From Eucalyptus grandis (lineage: Eukaryota; Streptophyta; Magnoliopsida; Myrtales; Myrtaceae): 64,000 nt of DNA. Within the stretch, counting starts at the first letter, position 1; each line of letters opens with the position of its first letter. Both the position numbers and the translations under genes were made by a program. Positions 26,315-35,910 of this stretch are shown piece after piece. Under the pieces are notes generated by a model. The model was not told the origin of the DNA. It saw only the letters and a program-made list of their open reading frames with translations, and did not search any database. Location: NCBI RefSeq assembly GCF_016545825.1, contig NC_052616.1, positions 2,852,001 through 2,916,000 of the forward strand, written 5' to 3'.

Positions 26315-26905
26315 GGTGTGTTTGTTTGTGTTTCTTTTTTCTGTTTATGAACACAAATCTTTTTCTTTTGTTCCCGGAAATAAAAAAAGAATAGAAATGC
26401 GTTTGTTTTTGTTCCAAATCTATTTTTTTGTTCCTGGGAACAAATTTATAACAGAAACAAGAAACAAGGAGAAACAAATTTTCTATTTCTTCTTTCTTTT
26501 CTTCTTCTTTTTTCTTTGGCCGGTCGCCGGCCTCGTCCATGACGGCGACCGGCTGTTGAGGGCCGGCAACCTTGCGCTGACCGGTGAGGCTCGGCCTTGG
26601 CCTCACCGATGGTTGGGCGAGCTCGGCCTCGCCTTGGCTAGGCGAGCTCGGTGAGGCCGAGCCTCGTCGTGGTTGGGCCCGGCCAAAAGGAAGAAAAAAA
26701 AAAAAAAGAAAGAAAGAAAAATACAATAAAAATATTAAAAAATTAAAAGAATACAAATTTACCAAATGTGTTTTTGTTCTTTTTTTATTGTAGGAACAAG
26801 TTTACCAAATGCGTTTTCTGTTCAGAAATTGTTCCAAGAACGGAAATAGTTTTTTTATTTCATTCCCTGAAATAATTTTTGAACAGAAACGTTATCAAAC
26901 GCACC
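26315..26905. mobile_element. Non-autonomous TIR transposon (about 590 bp) with GC-rich core
   Basis: The left end GGTGTGTTTGTTTGTGTTTC and the inverted right end GGTGCGTTTGATAACGTTTC match at most positions, and CCAAT flanks both sides (26310-26314 and 26906-26910) as a likely 5-bp target duplication. The flanks of the core repeat GTTCC/GGAAC motifs in opposite orientation. The core at about 26515-26690 is strikingly GC-rich with GGCCG and GAGGC palindromes, unlike the surrounding DNA. No transposase. The superfamily is uncertain. Confidence 0.6.
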
Positions 26906-28597
26906 CCAATATTTTTCCCTTGTTGCCCAATAAATCCAGTGGTTGGGCTAGAGCCAGATTAAAAAAATTCTGTGAGGCCAATGCGAGTGCCACATGGCAT
27001 CACCTGAGCTCCCTGTTCGTGGGCTACCAGTGCACGGGCGTGTCTGATTCTTGCATATGAAAACATCGCATTCAAAGATGAAGCGACTAGCTGTATTGAG
27101 AAGTCACAGACACCGTTGAAAAACGTATCCCGGCGTGTTTGATGTTAGGTTAACGATCCAAGAACTCTCCCTTTTTGCGTCTCTCCTTTTCTACCAAGCT
27201 ACGGAAAACTTTTTCCGGATCCCTTTACATGAGCTCGGTTGCTGTGTTGCTCGTGAACTCCCCAAGGGTGTGCATCGTTGCAGCTGGGCAGTTCCAGTTG
27301 TCTCTGTCATTCACCGTCTCCAGCCTTCAATGCTGCTGCACTTTTTGTTGTCGGTCAAAGCTCAAACCCGTGGCTGAGGTTGCTTGCTTTTGCTGATGTC
27401 AACGACTGTAGAGGAGATTTTACCGACCATTGACTCACAAATTTCTTCTTCTTTTTCTTTGGGAGGAGATTACATTTCACCATACAAACTCATATACAGC
27501 AGAATTATCTTAGCTCAGGAAACAAGACTAGAAGCAAAAAAAGCAAATACCCCTCCAAGAAAATTTAGCACAGAGGAGTCAACAATATAATATTAAAGAA
27601 TTTTACATGCATACTGATAAAAAGAATCTCCAATATCAAAGTTTAAGCTGAGGTCCTGTGTCCTTCAGGAGGTATATAGAAGTATTTGGCTTGCATATTA
27701 TGAATGATCGAAGTAGTTCAATTGTTTGCAATAAGCTGCACATTCTTCTGTGACGCAACCTTGTTTTCGCTCATTAAGCATAACAAAAGGCCTAATCTTG
27801 CTTCTCTTTTCTTAAACACTTTTTCCTGACTTAACGGACCTTTTTTGCTGTAATGAAATCCTGCGCAGAAAAATGACCAAGTATGAAAGCAAGAGGAAAA
27901 CGGGAAAAGAAGTTCTCCACGCTATAAATTGGATTTTGTTAAAGATTGTCACGACAACATTCGTTAAGAAAGGTTGAAATTATCAATACGCTGGTTTTTG
28001 ACGTGAACAGTTAATGTTTTGAAAGGCGCATATATTATTGGTAAGAATGCTTAACTAGTTCCCGTGTTCCCATGCTCACAGTTGGGCAGTGTTTAATTCC
28101 CATTGAGTTCAATAGATTTTGGAACACTCTTGATTTTTTATGGCACGGTTTTTCCCCTAGTTCAACAAGCAACAAATATTTTCTACTTGCTTTTGACTTC
28201 TGGCCGAAATGAAAGCTACCGTCTTTAGAAGCCTGAAGAACTTTATTGGGAAGAGACACGTGAATTCCAGGTAGAGCATCAACATCTCTCTCCTCCCTCC
28301 CTCCCTCCCTCCCTCAACCTCTCAATAAATAAGTCTGACCTTGCTGAGAGGAAAAGGAGGAGTTTGCCACTAGAAGCCGAACCTTCTCAATATCAAACCA
28401 GAAGCCAATGTGGGGACTGACATCAATATAATGCCTACTTGTCCCACAAGCCTGATACTGAATCACACATAAACTTCCTGAGAGATCAGAGCCAATCTCA
28501 AATTTTGCCTTATTATGTCTATCTTTCTCAGAATAGCGCTAGCATCAATTGATCATACCTCCAGAAAATATTCTCTAAAGTTCATGCGGGCAAGGAT
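26906..28597. other. Intergenic, upstream region of ALMT-A1
   Basis: No gene seen. A (CCCT)n microsatellite is at about 28291-28313. The last ~100 bp before the ALMT start are shared with the decayed A copy at about 53.1 kb, so they belong to the duplicated unit. Confidence 0.45.
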
Positions 28598-30973
28598 ATG
28601 GCAGCGGCAACAGACCAGGGCGCTTCAGATGTAGAGATCACTAATGAGCAGAGGTTTCCTGGAAAATCTGCTGAGAAAATCAAGAGGCTGCCAGGGAAAA
28701 TCTGGGGAATGATGTGGAAAGTGGGAAAGGAAGATCCCAGGAGGGTCATCCATTCTTTGAAAGTCGGGTTGTCTTTGACATTGGTCTCGTTGTTGTATTT
28801 GATGAAGCCGTTGTATAAAGGGATTGGCCAAAATGCCATTTGGGCCGTGATGACCGTAGTCGTGGTGCTAGAATTCACTGCAGGTTGATATCCAGAAATT
28901 TCTAGTTACTTTGGATTCTTAATGAGATTGTTCTAGTCTAACAGATCATTTTATTTTCCTCATTGATAGGTGCAACTTTGTGCAAGGGACTTAATAGAGG
29001 ATTGGGCACTCTTTTGGCAGGGTCCTTGGTATTTCTAATTGAGTATGTTACAACGAATTCTGGTCACATGCTTCGAGCCATTTTCATTGGAGCCACAGTT
29101 TTTCTGATTGGTAATTTTTATCTCTCGCTAGTGATTAAACAAACTGTGCTATCCACTTATGAACTCCTCTTCGAACATTCATGGTCATATTTTATTATCA
29201 TGAGCCTGCTTATAACTTTTCTGCCTTTTGTTGCAATATTTACAGGAGCTATGGCTACCTACATGAGGTTCTTTCCGTACATAAAGAAGAACTACGACTA
29301 TGGTGTCGTGATATTTCTCCTTACATTTAATTTGATCACATACTCGAGCTACGACATTCATAATGTGTTGAAGATAGCCCAGGAGCGCCTTTACACCATT
29401 GCCATTGGGTGCGCCATCTGCCTTTTCATGACTCTGATGATATTTCCTAACTGGTCGGGGGAAGAACTCCATAATTCTACAGTATCCAAGCTAGAAGGCC
29501 TGGCAAGATCCATCGAAGGTAACTGGAATGTGCTGATGTGGTGACAAAGTGTACTCTTCAGCATAACAAACCGAAGTTTAAACTTTACTCGTAATTATAA
29601 GAAGAGCGGTTGATCACTCTGATTGAGAAAATATCGTTTTGCAGCATGTGTTAACGAATATTTCAGTGAGGCGAAGTTGACAGAAGAGGTGAATGAACCA
29701 TTGGAGGATCACATATACAAGGGTTACAAGGCCGTCTTGGACTCTAAGACTAGTGATGAAACTTTGGTAACATTTTCCATTTCCTTCAAGAAAACTAAAT
29801 TGATCTTGGATTGACGTGAATAAGATGAGACTTCACTAGTCTCTGTGCCATGAATTTTCAGGCACTACATGCTAGTTGGGAACCAAGGCGTAAAAGACGC
29901 TGTTATATCTCCCCGTGGCGGCAATATGTTAAATTGGGAGCCATTTTGCGCCACTTTGGTTACACAGTCGTCGCACTACATGGATGTTTGAGAACAGAAA
30001 TTCAGGTATCCTTTTTATGTGACATCCATCAACCAAGATGTCGAAATTAATATCATCATTATTGTCCATGAATATAGATAACCGGCGAGCAGCAGCGTCA
30101 CTGACCAGTGGTGAGCGTGCCATTTATAATCTGTCTTCAATTTTGTCACATTCATGAGGAAAGAACGAAGATTTATGTCCCTTGTTATTCTCTAAAATGG
30201 AACCGGCTTCAAGTTCCTTGTTATTTCTCGAAACTATGGTCCTGCTTGGGCAAATTGTATGTTGCGATTCTTGTAGGGCACACATTTTCATGGATCTAAG
30301 GCTATCGGGCGGAGGACTAATCTAAGTAGTCTTTTTATCTGTTGATTTCTAGACTCCACTTGCAGTCCGTGCACTCTTCAAGGACCCATGCATTAGACTT
30401 GCCAAGGAGGTGCAAAAGGTCCTGATGGAATTGGCTGATAGCGTGAGGTACCGTCGCCAGTGCTCGCCCGAGATACTGTCCGATCATCTTCACGAGGCCT
30501 TGCAAGACCTAAACACCGCGATCAAATCCCAACCTAGGCTCTTCCTAGGTTCGAATAATAATCAAACATCAAACATGCTTGCCGTGGCAGCTGCACAGGC
30601 CAGCCAAAAGAACCAAAAGGCCTCCAAAGTCTCGTTGCCCAGTGTAAAGACGGACAGCTCTGCCTTACTGGAGTGGAGGACCAAAAGGACTTCCGAGCAA
30701 TCGAGGGAGAATGAGAGGAAAGTCCTGAGGCCACAGTTGAGCAAGATCGCCATCACAAGCTTGGAGTTCTCGGAGGCACTCCCCTTTGCAGCTTTCGCCG
30801 CCCTGCTGGTCGAGACGGTTGCAAGGCTCGACCTAGTGATCGAAGAAGTAGAGGAATTGGGACAGGTTGCATGCTTTAAAGAGTTTAGACCCGAAGATCA
30901 GATCTCCATCGCTTGCGAGCGCCCACCTGTGGGTGTTTGTCACAATAATTTGCCTTCCCATGGAGCAGAATAG
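28598..30973 (+). CDS. Aluminium-activated malate transporter family (ALMT-A1), six exons, 528 aa
   Basis: Plant anion channel of the ALMT family, which moves malate and other anions across plasma membrane or tonoplast. Exons 28598-28883, 28970-29110, 29246-29518, 29645-29766, 29862-30005, 30353-30973; GT-AG throughout, phases consistent. Family block KVGKEDPRRVIHSLKVGLSL precedes six hydrophobic segments: about residues 53-68, 76-94, 104-121, 130-143, 160-178 and 188-208. The cytosolic half carries the WEP motif (ASWEPRRKRRC, residues about 278-288, with PWRQY) and a helical C-terminal end EFSEALPFAAFAALLVE. The sequence resembles the ALMT1/2/7/8/10 type more than the guard-cell ALMT9/12 types, by memory. 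It is the only intact A-type copy; relatives follow downstream as pseudogenes. The start is the first ATG of the conserved frame. Transported ion and membrane are not decidable from sequence. Confidence 0.93.
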
Positions 30974-31105
30974 GTTACAGGGTCACTGGGCAGTAGAGCC
31001 CTAGAAAATTACGTATTAGAGAGCTAGCCACGTTGATTTGGCTTGTCATCACACATCTTTGGGATTCATTTATTGGGATCATGTTCTTCATGCATTAGTG
31101 ATATT

Positions 31106-31340
31106 TTTTTTTTGGTCGAAAAGAGCATTTCATTCATTCATTCATCAGTAGAAGTGTTACAAGCGACACTAAGAGAAGATTCTGAACATAAAATGTCCCA
31201 CAGAGGTTGGGGGGCAAAGATTTCCACCCTTGAGGAAGGGTCTTTGTGTGATGTGCTTTCGCAATCCAATCGGCTGCTTGGTTGGACTCCCGCGGGATAT
31301 GCGTAATACTCTTTAAAGGTAATTGATCCTGCTTGGTTGG
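31106..31340 (-). mobile_element. 5'-truncated LINE 3' end with RNase H remnant
   Basis: On the minus strand the piece encodes HIPRESNQAADWIAKA and GWKSLPPNLC, the end of the RNase H domain of plant LINEs, followed by a short 3' end and an A-run (T-run at 31106-31113). The 12-bp duplication ATTAGTGATATT flanks it exactly (31094-31105 and 31341-31352). The paralogous ALMT 3' flank at 51232-51246 lacks the insert. A classic target-primed insertion. Confidence 0.85.
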
Positions 31341-31352
31341 ATTAGTGATATT

Positions 31353-31770
31353 GAAAACCATTTCATTAGCACAGAGTGCCTAGAGGAACCAAATAACGTA
31401 ACACTCCGCTATCCTTTAAGGAAAAAATGGAGCTAACACAACGGAGATTGAAGCTTCATCAGGCCTAACTGATGTATCTGCTCAACTCCAGTGAATCTCG
31501 ATATGTCTTGAATGTAATTTACCCATTTTGAGGGAACCCGGTGTTCTTTCATTTTTTTTTTTCAGATATATCAATCACTCACAATCTACTATAAAACAAA
31601 TTTTGTCGATACTATTACAGGATCACACTTGGGTACACCCAATTAGTCCTCGGCGAACATTGTCCTAGATTAATCTAATCATTGTTGATACTGACAATTA
31701 ATCTAATCCATCGCAAATGGAGAGATGGGCACGCTTGAAGCGAGTGCTTGGATGGACCATCCAAGAGTCA
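31353..31770. other. Conserved 3' flank of the A-type ALMT unit
   Basis: Noncoding. It aligns by eye with about 51247-51690 downstream of the decayed A4 copy, so the duplicated unit extends well past the stop codon. Confidence 0.6.
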
Positions 31771-32065
31771 GGCTCTGTTTGATTCAGTATTTGGAATGCT
31801 CATTTGGGCTCTAAAGTCCCTTGGCCAAATGCAAAGCTGTTTGGTTCGTTTTTTTAGCGCGACTTTGGCGAGATGCAATTGCATCTCCAAGTGTCTCTAA
31901 GGGCCTTTAGCCCAATGCAGCTCTTGAGGTCCTTTGGCAAGTTGCATCTTCGGAATGCAACTAAAAATAAAAATTGTTCATCTCTCCGGTGGAGAAACTA
32001 AATATGTCTAAATAAAAATAAAAATAAAAATAAATATATTTATATTTATATAAAAATAAATAAAA

Positions 32066-32300
32066 TATAAAAATAAATATGTTTATATTTTTATATAAAA
32101 ATAAATATGTTTATATTTTTATATAAAAATAAATATGTTTATATTTTTATATAAAAATAAATATGTTTATATTTTTATATAAAAATAAATATGTTTATAT
32201 TTTTATATAAAAATAAATATGTTTATATTTTTATATAAAAATAAATATGTTTATATTTTTATATAAAAATAAATATGTTTATATTTTTATATAAAAATAA
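32066..32300. repeat. 28-bp tandem array, eight near-identical copies
   Basis: The unit AAAAATAAATATGTTTATAT plus TTTTATAT recurs every 28 bp; the single G sits at 32081, 32109, 32137, 32165, 32193, 32221, 32249 and 32277. Copies are essentially identical and the unit is nearly self-complementary. Related degenerate AT repeats continue to about 32760. Confidence 0.9.
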
Positions 32301-32762
32301 ATATATTTATATAAAAAAAATAAATATGTTTATATTTTATATAAATATAAACATATATATTTTTCTATATTTTATGTTTATATATATTTTATATATTTTA
32401 TATAGATATAAAAATATCCATTTTTTATAAAAATATATTTATGTTTAATAAATAAATATATATTTATAAATATAAACATATCTATTTTTTTCTCCAATTG
32501 TTTTTATATATTTATATAAACATATCTATTTTATATATATATTTTATGTTTATATTTTTATATTTTTTATATAAAAATATGTTTATATAAAAAATATAAA
32601 CATATTTTTTATTCAGGCGATTCGGCCGCCGAATTCAGTGATGCAGTATAAATATATAAACATATATTTATGTTTATTTTTAAATAAAAAAATATAAACA
32701 TATCTATTTTTATATTTTATGTTTAATAAATATATATTTATAAAAATATATAATATATATTT

Positions 32763-34232
32763 GGGTTAATACCTTAAAAAACCTCAAGCGGTACATCGTG
32801 ACAAATTTACCCCAAACTATTTTTTTAACCACCAAAAACCCCAAACCGGTACATATGTGACAGATCTACCCTCCGTTAGCTTCCGTTCGATTTTTCCGTT
32901 AATTTCTTGATGTGGTTGCGCGTGGCAAGCCATGTGGAAATTCATAAGTTTAATACTATTAAAAATCTCAAACTGGTATATTTATGACAAATTTACTCCA
33001 AACTGGTATATTTATGACAAATTTACCCAAGCTGATATATTTACGACAAATTTACTTTAAATTAATTTTTTTGATCATAAAAAACCTAAATTGGTACACG
33101 TGCGGCACATCTACCATCTTTCAATTTTCCCAAATTTGACTGAGTTGTAATGTCCAATCAATTTTATTTTCCGGATTACTCTAATATTGCCTTCATATCA
33201 TTAATACTTGATTTTTTTTTATTGGAATAATTATTAGAAAATTATTCAAAGGCTACCAAATGTGCACTTCATTTTTGTGCGGGAAGATGTCCATTAACTA
33301 AAAAATGGACAGATCGCTTGCGCACATATACAAACGAATCACACTCAAAGCACACCTGAAATTAGCGACAAACATAAGTGATTTTGGTTCCAGCATTTCA
33401 ACGAGCATGTGATGTATGAGTCACTCATACCATTCACATGCAAGTTCTATGTTAAAATTTTGACACTTACGATTCAAGGTAGGAAAGACTACGTAATTAA
33501 TAAGGACCAGGCAAAGTAAAAGTGATATGTAAGCGTACAAACAGATTGCAGACAAATAGTAAACCATGTGGGGTTGAGACATATAAACATAAAGCTAAGT
33601 TTGTCACAAACCAAAAACGAGTGAAGCAATCACAATATGTGCACTTCTTTTGTATATGTGCGCAAGCGATCTGTCCATCTTTTAATTAATGGGCATCCTC
33701 TCGGCACAATAATGAAGTGCACATTTGGTAGTCTTTGAATATTCTCTAATAATGATTCCAATAAAAAGAAAAAAAAATTAAGTATTAATGATATGGAGGC
33801 AATGTTAGAGTAATCCGGAAAATAAAATTGATTGTACATCACAACTCAGTCAAATTTGGGAAAATTGAAAGATGGTAAATGTGCCGCACGTGTACCAATT
33901 TAGGTTTTTTATGATCGGAAAAATTAATTAGAGTAAATTTGTTGTAAATATATCAGCTTGGGGTAAATTTGTTATAAATATACCAGTTTGGGGGTAAATT
34001 TGTCATAAATATACCAGTTTGGGGTTTTTAATGGTATTAAACTTATGAATTTTCACATGGCTTGCCACGTCAGTAACCACGTCAGCAAAATTAACGGAAA
34101 AATCAAACGGAAGCTAACGGATGGTAAATTTGTCACATATGTACCAGTTTGGAGTTTTTAGTGGTCAAAAAAATAGTTTGGGGTAAATTTGTCATAGGTG
34201 TACCGGTTTGGGGTTTTTTAGGGTATTAACCC
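32763..34232. mobile_element. Fold-back Mutator-like element, arms about 560-600 bp
   Basis: Begins GGGTTAATACC and ends GGTATTAACCC. The arms run about 32763-33340 and 33635-34232 and match in inverted orientation, including GGGGTAAATTTGTCA motifs and a distinctive stretch around GCGCAAGCGATCTGTCC at the inner end. The spacer is about 300 bp. TATATATTT (9 bp) flanks both ends, the duplication length expected for Mutator-like elements, though the surroundings are AT-rich. There is no transposase. Confidence 0.8.
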
Positions 34233-34563
34233 TATATATTTATATAAAATATATATTTATGTATATTTTATATAGATATAACATATCCATTTTTTATATA
34301 AAAATATGTTTATATAACAGGCGATTCGGCCGCCGAATTCGGCGGTCCGGTGGCCGGACTTAAAAAAAAAAAAACATATTTTTGCTTTTTTAATTTAATA
34401 AAAGTTAATTACAAATGTAAATTTTACCAAACGGTATTTTGGCAAAAGTTGTTTCTCAATGCAAATTTTACCAAATGATATTTGCATTTCGGAAAACCCC
34501 ATTCACCCAAAGGTATTTGCATTTTTGCAAATGCATTTCCCAAAAGTCGAACCAAACGGGCCC

Positions 34564-35135
34564 TCAATCATTTAGCAAAAGTATACTAGATATTTAAGTA
34601 CAAAAACTTTTAAAAAGTACACTTAAATGACATTTTAAAAAAAAAATTAAACACTCAAGTGCCTACTCCAATGAAGGTAATTAAGAATCCGATGTGAAAT
34701 TATTTTAAAAATAAATGTGGTTTACATGACTTGCTAAAATTGTCTACTTAACAATCAATATGCAAAACGATGTCGTTTTACCCTCAAAATTGATTTTTAA
34801 TATAATATTAATCAAATTAAATTATAAACTAAATTAAAAAGGGGTGTAGCAAAGTAGTGAGGGCCGGCCGAAGGAAGAGGAGAAGAAAAAAAGGAAAAAA
34901 AGAAAAGAAAAGAGCAAAAAGGCAAAATGCACTTGATTTTAGAGTTATCTTTGGGAACAAAGAAGTAATTTTTTTAACTTTTTTATTCTATTCCAATCTA
35001 CTCTTTGGAACAAAAAAAGTTACCAAATGAATTTCTATTTTTTTATTTTTTTTTGTTTCGAGGAATAAAAAAATATAATTAAACATTATTTGGCCGGTTA
35101 TCAAATAGGGCCAAAGTGTACCTTTGGCAATTGGC
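34564..35135. other. AT-rich repeat remnant, possibly a relative of the 26.3-kb element
   Basis: Contains GGAACAAA/TTGTTCC-like motifs, a GGGCCGGCC core and an end ATCAAATAGGGCC, reminiscent of the 26.3-kb TIR element. The paralogous flank of the A unit resumes about 35136, so this stretch is part of the inserted complex. Its boundaries are unclear. Confidence 0.4.
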
Positions 35136-35910
35136 TAGTCCTTCCATATATAGCTCATGTTACCCACGTTACACCCTCTTTATAAATTAGACATCTGGGA
35201 GATTTGATTTGGCATGATTGGCTCATGACTTCTGCTGATTCATGTATGGCTTAAAGTCTCTCCAAACCAAACCAAACGCGTCCTCGATTGGAAGAAATAA
35301 GGCAGTCTAAAGAAGACCGCAGGATTCACCCACCCCAGATGGATCTTTGCTGTTCCTTTTCCGGTCCTACAACCTCGGCCCAGCTTGACCTCCCCCAGAA
35401 ACACCATTCCCATAATCAAGTTTCGAGAACATGAAGACTTGTCCAAACGTAGCCATCTGTCCCTCGGGATCAAGCAGTGGTACCCTGGGAATCTGCCCCA
35501 GGTGACACCGCTTCATACATTTAATATGCTCCACGATTGTTGATTGCCTGACCCATGTATTCCCATAAATAAACAGCTAAAAAGGTACTGGTTTGACACT
35601 GACTTCCGAATTTAAAACTAGGAAGACCGGTTTACAGGAAGAAACGTTACTAGTCTTCTTGAAAAGCTCGCCAATGTACGATCGGTCTGCTCTGTATATA
35701 TTAAAAAGATGAAGGGCTATTTTGCATATTAAATTGACTGACGATGTGCGAATACGATGGGCCTTTTCCATTTCAGTGTCCTATATAAATGAAGGCAATA
35801 ACAGCCGTTTAAAGAGAAATCAAATTCGTCTTCTCCCCAGCTGGGAAATTTTCACAGAACAAAAGTAGAAAAGAGCATTTGTGGATTAATCAGGGAGTTT
35901 TACATTGCAA
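35136..35910 (+). promoter_or_regulatory. Upstream region of ALMT-B1 with TATA box
   Basis: CTATATAAAT at 35781-35790 lies 121 bp before the ATG, a good TATA position. The decayed B copy at 52.4-52.5 kb keeps a similar ATCTATAAATGAGTGCA at the same distance. The proximal 5' part up to about 35250 is the tail of the A unit, aligned with 51.69-51.80 kb. Confidence 0.6.

Larger units (their letters stand above)
31771..34563. mobile_element. Harbinger/Tourist-like TIR element, host of nested repeats
   Basis: Left end GGCTCTGTTTGATTC and inverted right end GGGCCCGTTTGGTTCG are imperfect inverted repeats of the common plant GGGCC-GTTTGG kind, and TCA flanks both sides (31768-31770, 34564-34566). 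Terminal zones contain TTTGCATTT-type repeats in opposite orientation. The middle is extremely AT-rich and carries a tandem array and a separate fold-back element. No transposase. The matching paralogous flank at about 51.69 kb lacks the whole complex. Confidence 0.55.

Noticed and set aside
26142..26765. Open frame of 207 codons on the minus strand through the TIR element
   Set aside because: Low-complexity translation of transposon sequence; it crosses the element boundary and has no domain.
32763..34232. The inverted repeat as a gene-encoding autonomous Mutator element
   Set aside because: The spacer is only about 300 bp and contains no transposase frame.
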